This document shows, in pieces, positions 16,357-27,068 of a stretch of DNA of 42,087 nt (position 1 is its first letter; each line of letters begins with the position of its first letter). The translations under genes were made by a program, and so were the position numbers. The stretch is from Nitrospirota bacterium (lineage in GTDB: Bacteria; Nitrospirota; Nitrospiria; Nitrospirales; Nitrospiraceae). Under the pieces are notes generated by a model. That model searched no databases. It was not told the DNA's origin and saw only the letters and a program-made list of their open reading frames with translations. The stretch covers positions 1-42,087 of the forward strand of contig JAPLLI010000042.1 in the NCBI GenBank assembly GCA_026387615.1. Reading direction: 5' to 3'.

Positions 16357-16478
16357 GGTTCTGAGTCTCGCGGACTGCGCCGGACAAGATCGGGCAGTCG
16401 ATGAAATGCTGGAGGGATTGTACACGAATTGTGGCTGACGTGAGGAGTTTGCGTGAGGGGCCTGCCGAGCCGGGAGAC

Positions 16479-17378
16479 TCAGCGCGTGCCGACGTCGTCG
16501 GCGACATAGCGTGAAGCCTCGGCCAGGCGAATGATGGCCTTTGCGCGGATGTCGGCGATCACATCCTCAAAGCGCTTTCGGCGCTTTTCGTTGAGCAGTT
16601 CTTGTCGGAGGCGTTCCCGAATGGCCAGGTCCGCCTGCACCATTTCCTTGTCGAGGGCGGTGACCCTGACGAGATAGTACCCGGCATCCGTCTTGATCGG
16701 CGCACTGACGGTTCCGGGTTTGAGGGTGCGCACGACCGTGTCGATTTCCGGGAGGGTGGCGTCTTTGCGGTAGGGGCCGAGATCGCCTCCGTTGGCTTTG
16801 GTCTTGCCGTCGAGGGAATAGCGCTGGGCCAGCTTCGCAAAGTCTCCTCCCCGGTTGATCTGGGCCTCGAGATCTTTTGCGGCAGCAAGGCTGGGGAGCA
16901 GCATCTGCGAGACCTGGACCTTCAATGAGGTCAGGAGTTCGTCGGCATGTTTTTCGTAGAAAGCATCCAACTCGCCCTGGGAGAGTTCGATCGTCGCTTT
17001 GATCCGGTCCTTGAGGAGTTCGTCAAGAATGAGTTGCTCCCGGTAGCGCTGTGCCCGATCCCGGATGACGTCGTTCTGGTCGAGTCCCTGTCTGCGCGCT
17101 TCCTGCATGAGCAGTTCGCGGGTGATGAGTTCGTCGAGGAAACGGCGCCGCCCCCCTTCTTTCTCGTAGCGGGCTCTGGTGGCATCGGACAGTTCCGCCC
17201 AGCGGACTTCGAATTCGTTCTGCGTGATCTGTCGGCCGTTCACGAGGGCGAGCACGCCTTCTTCCGGCGGAGGCGCGCAGCTGGTGAGGAGCAGGAGGCT
17301 GCCGCCGCCGGCAGCGGCCAGTAGAGCGAAAAGGCGGACGGCCATGAATTGTCTAGGTCGATTGGATGGTCGAGTCAT
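16479..17378 (-). CDS. Parvulin-type peptidylprolyl isomerase lipoprotein
   Basis: A 299-aa PpiC/SurA-type protein. The N-terminus has a lipoprotein signal ending in the lipobox LLTSC (Cys about residue 34), so it is membrane-anchored in the periplasm. A SurA-like N domain (LALVNGRQITQNEFEVRW) is followed by the parvulin domain (about 150-245; FAKLAQRYSLDGKTKANGGD, then LGPYRKDATLPEID, and AGYYLVRVTA). It forms a tandem with the surA-like gene just downstream, suggesting a two-step periplasmic folding pathway. The ATG at 17378 is taken; ATG 17345 is also possible. The mfd stop lies 17 bases upstream. Confidence 0.9.
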   Translation of the reverse strand: MTRPSNRPRQFMAVRLFALLAAAGGGSLLLLTSCAPPPEEGVLALVNGRQITQNEFEVRWAELSDATRARYEKEGGRRRFLDELITRELLMQEARRQGLDQNDVIRDRAQRYREQLILDELLKDRIKATIELSQGELDAFYEKHADELLTSLKVQVSQMLLPSLAAAKDLEAQINRGGDFAKLAQRYSLDGKTKANGGDLGPYRKDATLPEIDTVVRTLKPGTVSAPIKTDAGYYLVRVTALDKEMVQADLAIRERLRQELLNEKRRKRFEDVIADIRAKAIIRLAEASRYVADDVGTR

Positions 17379-17395
17379 AGGTGCGCGAAACCTTG

Positions 17396-20300
17396 TTAGC
17401 GAGACGAGTGCGGAGACATCGTTGTGTTGGTATCACAGACTCCCAGGCTTTGCAAGGTTGCGGTGAGTTCTTGAAAGATGGAAGGCCAGTCTTGATGCGG
17501 CATTTGGAGCTCAAATGCGAGGGGGGACAGGAAGCAAATCCGCTTTTTGTACCGGTCCATCAGTTTGTGAATCGCCTGGCTGGCGACCCGGCTCTTGGCG
17601 TCGAGGGTGACGACGACGGAGTGGGGCTTGAGCTCGATCGACGCCAGGCGCAAGGCTTTGGCCTGGAGCCGTACCTGCATGACCTCAAAGAGCCGTTCGA
17701 CGGAATCCGGGGCCAGTCCGTATCGGTCCTGCATTTCACCATGCAGCAGAGCGAGGTCGCCGACTTGGGCGCAGGAGGAGAGCCGTTTATAAAATGAGAG
17801 GCGCTGGTGAGGATCGGCGATGTATTCATCCGGGATGAAGGCGGAGATGTTGAGCCGGAGCACCGGCTCCGGTTCTTCTTCGACCACCTGGCCTTTGAGG
17901 CGCTGGACGGCCTGTTCCACCATCTGCATGTAGAGGTCGAGTCCGATCGCGGCGATATGACCCGATTGCTGCTTCCCGAGGAGGTTGCCGGCGCCGCGGA
18001 TTTCCATGTCGGCCGCGGCGATGCGAAAGCCGGCCCCCAGCTCGGTAAATTGCTGAATGGCCGTCAGGCGTTTCTGGGCATCTTCGCTCAGTTGTCCCTC
18101 GTCCGGCACCAGGAAGTAGGCGTAAGCTTGGTCGCCGCTCCGGCCCACGCGCCCGCGCAGCTGGTACAACTGCGCGAGGCCGAACATGTCGGCGCGATTG
18201 ATGATGATGGTGTTGGCCGTGGGGACATCGATGCCCGATTGGATAATGGCCGAGGCGATCAGGATATCCGCCTCCCGGCGAAAGAATTTCAGCATGACCG
18301 CTTCGAGCGGTTTGGCGTTCATCTGCCCATGGGCCATTACGATGCGCGCGTCGGGCACCAGTTGGTGAAGCCAGGCGCCCGTTTTCTCCATCGTTTCAAC
18401 CCGGTTATGGACGAAGTAGACCTGCCCGCCCCGCCCGAGTTCACGCAGGATCGCTTCCCGGACGAGTTTGTCGCTGGATCGGACGACCTGGGTGCGAATG
18501 GCCAGGCGGCCGGCCGGAGGCGTCTCGATGATCGAGAGATCTCGTACGCTGGCCATGGCCATCTGCAACGTGCGTGGAATGGGAGTGGCCGTGAGGGTCA
18601 AGACGTCGATTTGGGTGCGGAGTTGTTTTAAGCGTTCCTTGTGTTTCACCCCGAACCATTGTTCCTCATCGATAATCACGAGCCCCAGGTCCCGGAACAC
18701 GACATCTTTCTGGATGAGCCGGTGAGTCCCGATCACTACATCCACGTCGCCGCTTGCCACATCTTTGAGAATGGCTTTGGCTTCCTTCGGCGATTGGAAA
18801 CGGGAGAGGAGGGCCACGCGAGCCGGGAAGGGCGCGAATCGTTCCGAGAAGTTGTCGTAGTGCTGGTGGGCCAAGAGGGTGGTGGGGACGAGCACGGCCA
18901 CCTGGCGATTGGCTTCCACTGCCTTGAAGGCGGCCCGCATCGCCACTTCCGTTTTTCCGTACCCCACGTCGCCGCAGACCAGGCGGTCCATCGGCTTATT
19001 GGATTCCATGTCGCGGGTAATGTCTTCAATCGCCTTGAGTTGATCCGCCGTTTCTTCATATTCAAAGGCGGCTTCGAACTCGTGGTACATGGTGCTGTCG
19101 AACCCATAGGCATTGCGCGTCACGAGTTCGCGGTTGGCGTAGAGATCGACCAGTTCGTGCGCCATCTCCTCGATGTCCTTCTTGACGCGCGCGGTCGTTT
19201 TGGCCCAGTTGGTGCCGCCTAACCGTTCTAAGCGAGGTCCATGGCCCTCCGCCCCGCTATAGCGCTGCACATGGCTGAGCTTCTCCAGCGGCACATAGAG
19301 CTTGTCGCCCCCGGCGAATTCCAGGATCAAGTAATCACTGTCGAAATCCTGCACGGAGAGGCGTTTCAGCCCTTGATAGCGGGCGATGCCATGTTGGACA
19401 TGGACGACATAGTCGCCCACGTTGAGATCTTCCAGGGAGGAAAGGAACGTGGCGGCTTTACTTTTGGCCTGCGGCTTGTGGCGCGCGCCTTTGGCGAACA
19501 GTTCTTCTTCCGTCAGTACGGCTACACGTAAATCCGGTGCGAGAAATCCCGCGGACAGATCGCCCTGTAAGACGTAAAAGGGGGCTTTGGTTTTACCCGA
19601 GGAGGTCCAGGTTCCCGTGGTCCATTCCATCGCCGGCACATCGTGTTCGCGCAAGAGCGCCAGCAAGCGAGCCACTTGGCCCTGACTCCTCGCGACGAGG
19701 ACGACGCGGCAGTCTTCTCGTAGGCGATCCATGATGGCCAGGGTCTGGCTGAAGGGCATCCCGCGGGCTCCGAGGCCGGCGCTGGCCGGGGCCTGGGCCG
19801 GAAAGGCTTGAACCGGATTCCAGGAGGCATCGCTTTCGGTGAGCGGTTCCAGCGCGAGGGTGGGCCAGCCCTGCGTATGTTCCACCAGCTCAGGCCAGGC
19901 GAGAAACAGCCGTTCCGGTGACGGGTAGGGGACGGTGGTTTCCCGATCGGCATGGCGGAGGTAGCCGTCGTCGATTTTGCTCCAGAGGTCTGCACAGGCT
20001 CCGGTCAAGGCAGAAGGCTGATCCAGGACGAGGAGGGGCTGCTCGGTAAAATAATCGAAGAGGGTCTCCATGGCGGGATAGAGATCCGGCGCGCGCCACT
20101 CTGCATCAGCGGGAATGGGGGCGAGGGCATCCGGCGAATCCTCCGCCCGCAGATATTCACGCGCGGGCAGGACCACCGCGCGATCCAGTTTCGCGGTGGA
20201 TTTTTGCGTGGCGGGATCGAAGAGGCGGAGGGAGTCGATCGTTTCGCCCAGAAATTCGACACGCAGCGGCTCGGCATAGGCCGTTGAAAAGATATCCACA

Positions 20301-20869
20301 ATGCCGCCACGAATACTGAACTCGCCGGGGATTTCCACCACCGAGACCCGGCGGTAGCCGAGACGCAAGAGCCTGCTGGTGAGAACCTCCCGCTCGATCG
20401 TCCCGCCCCGTTTAAATTGCAGGGTGGTGCCGGTGAAAGCTTCGACGGGCAACAGTCGTTGCATCAGGGCCGCGATGGAGGTGACCAGACAGGTCTGGGG
20501 CGCGGTGCGGATGTGATGCAGGGTATTCATCCGGCGCGCGATCAGACTGACATGGGGGGCGCTGCTCTCGTAGGGCAGGGTTTCCCATCGCGGGAAGAGG
20601 GCGAGGGGCGCCGTCGACAGGCCGACGAGGTCATGGAAAAAATGGAGATCGTCGAAGAGCCGTTCGGCGGCCTCATCCGATCCCGTGACGATCAGCCAGG
20701 AACGGTTGCCCAGTTTGCCCGACTGAGGCTGCATGAGCGTGGTGAGGGCGAGGCCGGACGTGGAGCCGTGCAAGCCGGTGACAGAGGGACGCCCCGCCTT
20801 GGCTGCCAAGGCGGCAGCGACAGGCACGAACCATTGGGATGCTGTAGGGGGATGGATAATATCGGACAC
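17396..20869 (-). CDS. mfd: Transcription-repair coupling factor
   Basis: An 1157-aa DNA translocase that removes stalled RNA polymerase and recruits UvrA. It shows the UvrB-like N-terminal module, the RNA-polymerase interaction domain (about 480-550; NVGDYVVHVQHGIARYQGL), the superfamily 2 motor with Walker A GDVGYGKTEVAMRAAF (about 633) and motif II DEEQ (about 735), motif VI QLRGRVGRSGDQAYAY, and the C-terminal TRCF domain. The length matches Mfd (about 1150 aa). The start is GTG at 20869, nine bases after the rfaE2 stop, so it is co-transcribed with heptose and periplasmic-folding genes. Confidence 0.96.
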   Translation of the reverse strand: MSDIIHPPTASQWFVPVAAALAAKAGRPSVTGLHGSTSGLALTTLMQPQSGKLGNRSWLIVTGSDEAAERLFDDLHFFHDLVGLSTAPLALFPRWETLPYESSAPHVSLIARRMNTLHHIRTAPQTCLVTSIAALMQRLLPVEAFTGTTLQFKRGGTIEREVLTSRLLRLGYRRVSVVEIPGEFSIRGGIVDIFSTAYAEPLRVEFLGETIDSLRLFDPATQKSTAKLDRAVVLPAREYLRAEDSPDALAPIPADAEWRAPDLYPAMETLFDYFTEQPLLVLDQPSALTGACADLWSKIDDGYLRHADRETTVPYPSPERLFLAWPELVEHTQGWPTLALEPLTESDASWNPVQAFPAQAPASAGLGARGMPFSQTLAIMDRLREDCRVVLVARSQGQVARLLALLREHDVPAMEWTTGTWTSSGKTKAPFYVLQGDLSAGFLAPDLRVAVLTEEELFAKGARHKPQAKSKAATFLSSLEDLNVGDYVVHVQHGIARYQGLKRLSVQDFDSDYLILEFAGGDKLYVPLEKLSHVQRYSGAEGHGPRLERLGGTNWAKTTARVKKDIEEMAHELVDLYANRELVTRNAYGFDSTMYHEFEAAFEYEETADQLKAIEDITRDMESNKPMDRLVCGDVGYGKTEVAMRAAFKAVEANRQVAVLVPTTLLAHQHYDNFSERFAPFPARVALLSRFQSPKEAKAILKDVASGDVDVVIGTHRLIQKDVVFRDLGLVIIDEEQWFGVKHKERLKQLRTQIDVLTLTATPIPRTLQMAMASVRDLSIIETPPAGRLAIRTQVVRSSDKLVREAILRELGRGGQVYFVHNRVETMEKTGAWLHQLVPDARIVMAHGQMNAKPLEAVMLKFFRREADILIASAIIQSGIDVPTANTIIINRADMFGLAQLYQLRGRVGRSGDQAYAYFLVPDEGQLSEDAQKRLTAIQQFTELGAGFRIAAADMEIRGAGNLLGKQQSGHIAAIGLDLYMQMVEQAVQRLKGQVVEEEPEPVLRLNISAFIPDEYIADPHQRLSFYKRLSSCAQVGDLALLHGEMQDRYGLAPDSVERLFEVMQVRLQAKALRLASIELKPHSVVVTLDAKSRVASQAIHKLMDRYKKRICFLSPLAFELQMPHQDWPSIFQELTATLQSLGVCDTNTTMSPHSSR

Positions 20870-20878
20870 TGCTATGGC

Positions 20879-21361
20879 TTATGTGGTGGTTGAGCGAATA
20901 CGTTGGATTAATGATGTAGTGGACATGCCCGGGACCAAGGGAATGGTGCGAACGACTCCGCCGCGCGCTTCGACGATGTCGCGCCCGACGATTCGTTCTA
21001 CCGCCCAGTCTCCGCCTTTGACAAGGATATCAGGCTGCAGGGCGGCGATCAGGTCCTGGGGGTCCGGTTCGTTGAACAGGATCACATAATCGACCGAGCC
21101 GAGCGCCGCGACGACTTCAGCCCGCTGAGCGTCCGGGACGATCGGCCGGTCCGGCGCTTTGTTCAAGCTCCTGACAGAGGCGTCACTATTGATGGCGACG
21201 ACCAGCAGGTCGCCGAGGTCCTTCGCGGCCTGGAGGTAGCGTGTATGGCCGACGTGCATGAGATCGAAGCAGCCGTTCGTGAACACGATGCGCTTGCCAG
21301 CCAGCCTGTGAGCCTGCAACAGCGAGGCGAGTTCTTGGCGTTGTTTTACTTTCGAGAGCAT
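20879..21361 (-). CDS. rfaE2: D-glycero-beta-D-manno-heptose 1-phosphate adenylyltransferase
   Basis: A 160-aa nucleotidyltransferase that activates heptose 1-phosphate with ATP to ADP-heptose, a precursor of LPS core. The signature FTNGCFDLMHVGHTRYL contains the HxGH (HVGH) catalytic motif; the C-terminal part has VKGGDWAVERIVGRD. It is the stand-alone HldE C-domain form, without a fused kinase. ATG 21361 is chosen (GGAAACG upstream); a GTG at 21376 would add five residues. A good promoter lies at 21391-21419. gmhA, for the first step of the same pathway, is 9 kb away. Confidence 0.93.
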   Translation of the reverse strand: MLSKVKQRQELASLLQAHRLAGKRIVFTNGCFDLMHVGHTRYLQAAKDLGDLLVVAINSDASVRSLNKAPDRPIVPDAQRAEVVAALGSVDYVILFNEPDPQDLIAALQPDILVKGGDWAVERIVGRDIVEARGGVVRTIPLVPGMSTTSLIQRIRSTTT

Positions 21362-21390
21362 CAGAGGCGTTTCCACTTTGAACGAGTTGC

Positions 21391-21419
21391 ATCATAGGGA
21401 GATGAAGCCTCCGAATCAA
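21391..21419 (-). promoter_or_regulatory. Promoter of the rfaE2-mfd-ppiC-surA unit
   Basis: On the reverse strand, TTGATT (21419-21414), a 17-nt spacer and TATGAT (21396-21391). This places transcription start near 21384, about 23 bases before the ATG at 21361. Confidence 0.6.
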
Positions 21420-21832
21420 TGGCCGGCCGTTTCATAGGGGTGTCCGTCGAGAGGGACGGTGTGGTTCCCCCGGTCATCACGAGGGGGCCGCCGCGACAGC
21501 CGGGTGGCGCAAAATCCCCCGAATAAGTTCTTCGCCTTACGTTGTGCGTCGGTTTTTTCCGGTCAGTGCTCCTCGCCCTCTCAGCCCAGAAGGCCAGGCA
21601 GGCGAGACGATCCTGCCTCCATCGGAACGGTGACAGGTTAGAGCATGCCATGATCTAGGGTTTTCACTCAAGGGTTTTCTAAAGTTCCTACAGGAATGAG
21701 CCGACCTAGACAGGAGGGCATAGAGTCATCTGGGCCTGCTCTCGCGAAGAATAGTCGTGGGAAGGCGTCGCGGACCTGCCAGGAACGACGTGGGCTCGGT
21801 GTCGGGCATTCGTGGAGAAAGAAGGAACGCCT
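21420..21832. other. Intergenic region upstream of hybrid kinase A
   Basis: About 410 bases between the divergent rfaE2 promoter and kinase A. Frames on the reverse strand (to about 21651) have no ribosome site and biased composition. A G/C-rich inverted segment (CCCCCGG...) lies around 21470-21520. I found no RNA gene or clear promoter for the kinase. Confidence 0.4.
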
Positions 21833-24800
21833 GTGTTGGAGACCCAGCCCTTCAATGCATCGATGAGTGATCGGAGGGGCCGAAGGCCCTATCGAGCCCG
21901 ATTCCTGTTGATCGTGCTGATGACGGTGGGCACGCTGATCGTGGGCATGGTTGGCCTCGTGCTGCTCAAACAGCGTTTCATCTCGGCGTCCGGCGAAGCG
22001 GTCGCGGTGGTGGCGGCAGATATTGCAGACAGTCTCGATCTGTTCATGGTTGAGCGGTACGGGGATATTCAGATTCTCGCGGATGTGGCGAGCCCCGAGG
22101 TGAACAGTGGATCAAGGCAGGGCGCGCTCTTTGCGACGGTCAAGCGCGCCTATCCCTCCTATTTGTGGATTGGCGTGGCCAATGCGGATGGACGGATTGT
22201 GGACGCCTTAGATCGAGCGACCGTGAATAGGAACGTCAGAAACGAGAGTTGGTTTGAGGAAGCCAGAAAGACCAGGGCCATTCACCTTGGCGACGTGTCC
22301 CCAGACCGCCTCATCGGGGGACTCGACGCGGTATCGTTCAGCAAGTCACTGTTTGCACGGTCTGATCACGGTCGGCCCGGCGACTTCCTTGGTGTCGTGA
22401 CGACGCGGGTTGGGCTTCCGGCCTTGGAAGAAGTGGTCACGAGAGCGATTCGGACCTTTCAGGATGGACGAAGGGTCTGGGGCACCGTGGAATATCAGGT
22501 GCTGCGAAGTGATGGCCAGGTGTTCATCGACTCAAACCTGTCGCACCAGGGGCACGTGAATCTCGCGCAGGCCGGGTTGCCGTCCGCAGCACTGAGTGCG
22601 TTAGGTCAGTCAGGCTATATCGAAGAAGAGCATTGGCGCCGGCATGTGCCGGTACTGACCGGGTACGGGCGGACGAAGGGCCGTCGCGAGTATGACGGGT
22701 TCGGGTGGACTGTCTTGATTCGTGTCGATCGGAGCGACATTCTCGATCCGATCCTGGGCCTGCTGTGGAAAATCGGGCTGACGGGAGGCCTCGTTGTCGT
22801 GCCGCTCATCTCGATGTTGTTCTGGACGACCTGGCGTGTGCAGCGGGAGTGGTCTCATGCGCAGCAGGAGACGGACCTGGCTCTCGCAAACGAACGGCAT
22901 TTGCAAGCGATTCTCACCACGATTCCCGAATGTGTGATGCTGGTGAGCCGGGAAGGTGTGGTGCGCGATGTGAACCCGGCCGCCTGTACCCTGTTCGATG
23001 TGCAGGAAGGGGCCGAGTTGATCGGTAAGCCGGTTGTCCAATTAATCTGCCTCGAAAACTTCGCCGCATTTCAAGAGATCGATCAGCATGTCTGTGTTTG
23101 TGAGGGACGGCTTTTGCAATGTGAGGTGTCCCAGTTGCCGGCGGTGCGGCGCTGGGTGGAAGTGACGGGCTCCTGTCTGCGCGATGGCCAGGGCGCCCCG
23201 CGGGAGTACCTCTACGTCCTGCGGGATCTCACCGAGCAGAAGCGGGCGGAATGGCGGATTCGAGGGCAGCACGAGGTGACGCAGGTTCTGGCGGAGTCTG
23301 ATTCGCTGGCCGAGGCAGCGCTCAGGCTCCTTCGTTCGATCGGGACCGGCCTCGATTGGTCGGTCGGCGCCTTGTGGGAAATAGATCGTACGGGCGGCGC
23401 GCTTCGATGCACGGAGATGTGGGAATGCATGCCCGATACCATGGTTCCGTTTGTTGAGTTGAGTTTTAACGTGAGTTTTGCTCCTGGCATCGGTCTTCCG
23501 GGGCGGGTCTGGACCAGTGGGCAGGTCCTGTGGATTGCTGATGTGGAGCAAGACGAAAACTTCCCTCGGGCGGCGAAGGCCGTCAACGATGGTCTGCATG
23601 GCGCCGTGGCGTTTCCGATTTTCCATGACGGCAAGATTCTAGGGGTTATGGAGTTCTTCAGCCCGATGGTCCGGTATCCGGACAACGACACGTTGAGCGC
23701 GATGAGCGCGTTCGGCATTCAGATTGGCGCGTTCGCGCACCGTAAACAGGCACAAGAGCGCGAAGTGAGTTTCGGCCGCATTCTGGATGACATGCTGAAC
23801 GAGATCTACTTGTTTGACGCGGAGAGTCTGTGCTTTTTGCACGTGAATCGCGGCGCGCAGACCAACCTCGGCTATAGCAAAGAGGAGTTACTGGAACGGA
23901 CCCCGCTGGACCTCATGCCGGAGTTTACCGGCCAATCTTTTGCAACCTTGATCCAATATTTATATCGCGGTGAGCGGCCTTCGCTGCAGTTTACCGCCGT
24001 GCATCGGCGCAAGGACGGGTCGACGTATCCGGTGCGCGTCCACCTGCAATGCAGCTTATTTGGCGGTCACCCGACCTTTGTGTCGGTCGTGCTGGACATG
24101 ACGGAGCAGTATCGGGCGGAGCAGCAGCGGTCGGCGCAATATGCGGTGACGCGGGTGCTGGCCGATGCCTCGACGATCGAGGAGGCCATGACGGGTGTGC
24201 TGGAGGCGATTGGCAGTAGTTTGAATTGGGACCTGGGTCTCCTGTGGCAGGTTAATCGCCAGAGTTATCTGCTCAAGTCAGGCCATCTTTGGAGGAAGGC
24301 GCCGGATCTCTGTCCGAACATGGTAGAGGTCAGCCAGCAGGAGACTCTCGCGTTCGGCATCGAGCTTCCCGGGCGTGTCTGGGCGACAGAGGACGTATGC
24401 TGGATTTCCGATCTCGCGAAGGAGACGGCCTGTCTCCGTCAAGCGGCGGCGGAACAGGATGGTTTGCGCGGCGCTTATGCATTTCCCATCTGGTTGCGAG
24501 GAGATGTCTGTGCCGTCATGGAGTTCTTTTGCCGTGAGTCGCCGACGCAAGAAACGAATCTATTGCTCCTGTTGGCCGAGATTGGCAAGCAGGTCGGGCT
24601 CTTCATGGAGCGGGTCGAGGTCGAGTCGGCATTCCACGAGAACGAGGCACGGACCAGGCTGATGATCGATACGGCGCTGGACGGGGTCATTACGATGGAT
24701 GCCGAAGGTCTGATCAGGGAATGGAATAAACAGGCCGAGGTGATGTTCGGCTGGTCTCGCCAGGAGGCCGTGGGGCGGGTCTTGTCAGACACGATCATTC

Positions 24801-26797
24801 CTGAACCCTATCGAGCCGCGCACGAACAAGGACTGAAACGGTATGTCGAGTCGGGGCAGGGGGCCGTCGTGAATAAGCTGTTGGAGGTGACGGCGATACA
24901 TCGTGACGGCCATGAATTCCCCGTGGAAATCGCCATTGCGCCCCTTCGGTTCAATGGAGGAAACATCTTCAGCGCATTTATCCGCGATATTTCCGCCCGT
25001 AAAAATGCGGAGAGGTCGCAGACTGCCTATGCGCAGAAACTTGAGCAGATCAATCAGGACCTGGATTGCGCTCTCGTCCAGGCGCAAGCCGCCACGGAAG
25101 CCAAGTCGGCGTTCTTGGCAACCATGAGCCATGAAATCCGCACTCCGATGAACGGGGTGATCGGCATGACCGGTCTGTTGCTGGAGACCGACCTCAGCCA
25201 GGAACAACGGGAATATGCGGCCATGGTTCGCAGCAGCGGGGAGCATCTTCTGACGATCATCAACGACATTCTCGATTTTTCAAAAGTCGAAGCGGGCAAG
25301 CTCAGCTTGGAGATCATCGACTTCGACCTTCGTAGCGCGATGGAGGAATGTCTCGACCTGTTCAGCGAACGGGCCTCGACGAAGGGGCTCAACCTGGCCT
25401 GTTTGTTTCATGCGGAGGTGCCGACGGCCTTGCGGGGGGACCCGGGCCGGCTGCGCCAGATCGTGACGAATCTGATCGGCAACGCGATCAAGTTCACCAA
25501 AGAGGGGGATGTGGCCCTGCATGTAGGTCTGGTGGAGGCGGGGCCGGAACAGGTGGTGGTGCGCTTTGAGATTGCGGATAACGGGATCGGGATCGCGCCT
25601 GAAGCCTGCGCGAACCTGTTCCAGTCCTTCAGTCAGGCCGATGCTTCGATGGCGCGCAAGTACGGGGGCACCGGGTTGGGCCTCGCCATTTCGAAGCGCC
25701 TTGTCGAGTTGATGGGTGGTACGATCGGGGTGGAGAGTGAACCGGGTCAGGGGAGCCGCTTCTGGTTCACCATTCCTCTGGAGCCCCAGCCCATAGCCTA
25801 CCAGGCGCCTTTGCCCGAGCTCAGCGATCTGCGGGGTCTGCACGTGTTGGTGGTGGATGATCGGGAGATCAACCGGCGCGTGTTCGAACTGAATCTGTTG
25901 AAATGGGGGATTCATAGCACGCTCGCCGAGAGCGGGGAGGCCGCGTTAGGGCTAATGCGCGAGCAAGTCCTGAAGGGCCTTCCCTATGATGTGGCGATCA
26001 TCGATTCGGACATGGCGGGGATGAACGGCCTGCAAGTGGCCCGGGCGATCCAGGCAGACCCGGCTTTGCGCAGCACGCGCCTGGTGTTGTTGAGCGCGGC
26101 CGGGCTACGGGGCGATGCGAAGGCAGCGGAAGCGGCCGGCATGGCGGGGTATTTGACGAAGCCGGTGCGGGAGTCGCAGCTCTACGACTGTTTAGCTGCG
26201 GTCATGAGGCGGCATCAAGGCCAGCCGGGCGTCGATGATGCAGGACAAGCCGGGCTCTCAGGCCAGGGGCTGGTGACGCGCCACATCCTGGCCGAAGCGA
26301 AACGGAAAACCGGCATCCGGTTGTTACTGGCCGAAGACAGCATCATCAACCAGAAAGTGGCCGTTCACATGTTGGAAAAGATGGGCTACCGTGTGGATGT
26401 GGTCGCCAACGGAGTAGAGGTGATGGAGGTGACGGCCTGGATCACCTATTCCGCCGTGTTGATGGATTGCCAGATGCCGGAGATGGACGGGTTTGAGGCG
26501 ACACGTGCGATCCGTCAACGGGAGGCGGGCTTGGCCGCAGGCGGCGGCCTGCCCGCGCCCCACCTGCCGATTATCGCCATGACCGCCAACGCCATGAAAG
26601 GCGATCGTGAACGGTGCCTGGAGTCCGGCATGGATGAATATATTTCGAAACCGGTCAAATCGCAGGATCTCGCCAAGGTCCTGGCGAGCCTGCTGGAGCC
26701 TCTCGAGACCTCCTCTCCCTCCCCATCCTCCGTCGTCGGCCGGGAGCAAGACCCTGTACGCGATGTCCGGCTGGTGAAGGTTGACGGACAGCATTGA
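21833..26797 (+). CDS. Hybrid sensor histidine kinase A (Cache-like, 3 PAS, 2 GAF, 2 receivers)
   Basis: A 1654-aa membrane sensor kinase. Order: TM1 (about 24-45); periplasmic sensor region resembling a double Cache domain (about 50-310); TM2 (313-335); PAS (356-465); GAF (477-645); PAS (645-765); GAF (768-935); PAS (941-1065); a short coiled coil; HisKA with phospho-acceptor H1100 in [11 protein letters not shown]; HATPase with intact G boxes ([20 protein letters not shown]); receiver 1 (1337-1460, Asp about 1391 in [11 protein letters not shown]); receiver 2 (1495-1620, Asp about 1545 in [11 protein letters not shown]). No HPt domain is present, so phosphate must go to an external HPt. GTG 21833 has GAAGGA upstream; GTG 21812 is an alternative. 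It is a close paralogue of the broken kinase at 33508-37570. Confidence 0.95.
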   Translation: MLETQPFNASMSDRRGRRPYRARFLLIVLMTVGTLIVGMVGLVLLKQRFISASGEAVAVVAADIADSLDLFMVERYGDIQILADVASPEVNSGSRQGALFATVKRAYPSYLWIGVANADGRIVDALDRATVNRNVRNESWFEEARKTRAIHLGDVSPDRLIGGLDAVSFSKSLFARSDHGRPGDFLGVVTTRVGLPALEEVVTRAIRTFQDGRRVWGTVEYQVLRSDGQVFIDSNLSHQGHVNLAQAGLPSAALSALGQSGYIEEEHWRRHVPVLTGYGRTKGRREYDGFGWTVLIRVDRSDILDPILGLLWKIGLTGGLVVVPLISMLFWTTWRVQREWSHAQQETDLALANERHLQAILTTIPECVMLVSREGVVRDVNPAACTLFDVQEGAELIGKPVVQLICLENFAAFQEIDQHVCVCEGRLLQCEVSQLPAVRRWVEVTGSCLRDGQGAPREYLYVLRDLTEQKRAEWRIRGQHEVTQVLAESDSLAEAALRLLRSIGTGLDWSVGALWEIDRTGGALRCTEMWECMPDTMVPFVELSFNVSFAPGIGLPGRVWTSGQVLWIADVEQDENFPRAAKAVNDGLHGAVAFPIFHDGKILGVMEFFSPMVRYPDNDTLSAMSAFGIQIGAFAHRKQAQEREVSFGRILDDMLNEIYLFDAESLCFLHVNRGAQTNLGYSKEELLERTPLDLMPEFTGQSFATLIQYLYRGERPSLQFTAVHRRKDGSTYPVRVHLQCSLFGGHPTFVSVVLDMTEQYRAEQQRSAQYAVTRVLADASTIEEAMTGVLEAIGSSLNWDLGLLWQVNRQSYLLKSGHLWRKAPDLCPNMVEVSQQETLAFGIELPGRVWATEDVCWISDLAKETACLRQAAAEQDGLRGAYAFPIWLRGDVCAVMEFFCRESPTQETNLLLLLAEIGKQVGLFMERVEVESAFHENEARTRLMIDTALDGVITMDAEGLIREWNKQAEVMFGWSRQEAVGRVLSDTIIPEPYRAAHEQGLKRYVESGQGAVVNKLLEVTAIHRDGHEFPVEIAIAPLRFNGGNIFSAFIRDISARKNAERSQTAYAQKLEQINQDLDCALVQAQAATEAKSAFLATMSHEIRTPMNGVIGMTGLLLETDLSQEQREYAAMVRSSGEHLLTIINDILDFSKVEAGKLSLEIIDFDLRSAMEECLDLFSERASTKGLNLACLFHAEVPTALRGDPGRLRQIVTNLIGNAIKFTKEGDVALHVGLVEAGPEQVVVRFEIADNGIGIAPEACANLFQSFSQADASMARKYGGTGLGLAISKRLVELMGGTIGVESEPGQGSRFWFTIPLEPQPIAYQAPLPELSDLRGLHVLVVDDREINRRVFELNLLKWGIHSTLAESGEAALGLMREQVLKGLPYDVAIIDSDMAGMNGLQVARAIQADPALRSTRLVLLSAAGLRGDAKAAEAAGMAGYLTKPVRESQLYDCLAAVMRRHQGQPGVDDAGQAGLSGQGLVTRHILAEAKRKTGIRLLLAEDSIINQKVAVHMLEKMGYRVDVVANGVEVMEVTAWITYSAVLMDCQMPEMDGFEATRAIRQREAGLAAGGGLPAPHLPIIAMTANAMKGDRERCLESGMDEYISKPVKSQDLAKVLASLLEPLETSSPSPSSVVGREQDPVRDVRLVKVDGQH

Positions 26798-26812
26798 CAG
26801 GCATCCATGCCC

Positions 26813-26841
26813 TTGTCTGTCAAGGGAGAATTGACTACACT
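26813..26841 (+). promoter_or_regulatory. Probable promoter of the 61-aa gene
   Basis: TTGTCT (26813-26818), a 17-nt spacer and TACACT (26836-26841), 35 bases before the ATG at 26877. Confidence 0.45.
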
Positions 26842-26876
26842 GTGATGGACGAAGACGATCTGAAGGGACACCAGCC

Positions 26877-27062
26877 ATGGCCGAGAGCACGGACGAACAA
26901 AACGGAAAAGCCTATGGTCTCTATACATCCATCAGGCGATACTTTGAACCGCTCAAGCAACATTGGGATAAGTTGTCTGCCGAGGAGCGGGCCATCGTCA
27001 TTCAGGAGGTGGAAGCCTTCCTGAATTCAGTCCGTCCGTCTGACAGTTCACACCCTAACTGA
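26877..27062 (+). CDS. Small soluble helical protein, 61 aa
   Basis: I do not recognise this protein. It is 61 aa, acidic to neutral, predicted helical, with an aromatic core (YTSIRRYFEPLKQHWDKL, then EERAIVIQEVEAFL) and no signal or membrane segment. AAGGGAC lies about nine bases before the ATG, and a plausible promoter is upstream. An alternative overlapping frame at 26794 is less protein-like. It follows kinase A and converges with dinB with six bases between the stops. It could be a small regulator linked to the kinase, but nothing in the sequence shows that. Confidence 0.65.
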   Translation: MAESTDEQNGKAYGLYTSIRRYFEPLKQHWDKLSAEERAIVIQEVEAFLNSVRPSDSSHPN

Positions 27063-27068
27063 TCTTGT

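Noticed and set aside
21420-21530. Possible c-di-GMP riboswitch upstream of kinase A
   Set aside because: The G/C-rich inverted segment lacks the conserved GGACGCAAAG-type core, and no expression platform is visible.
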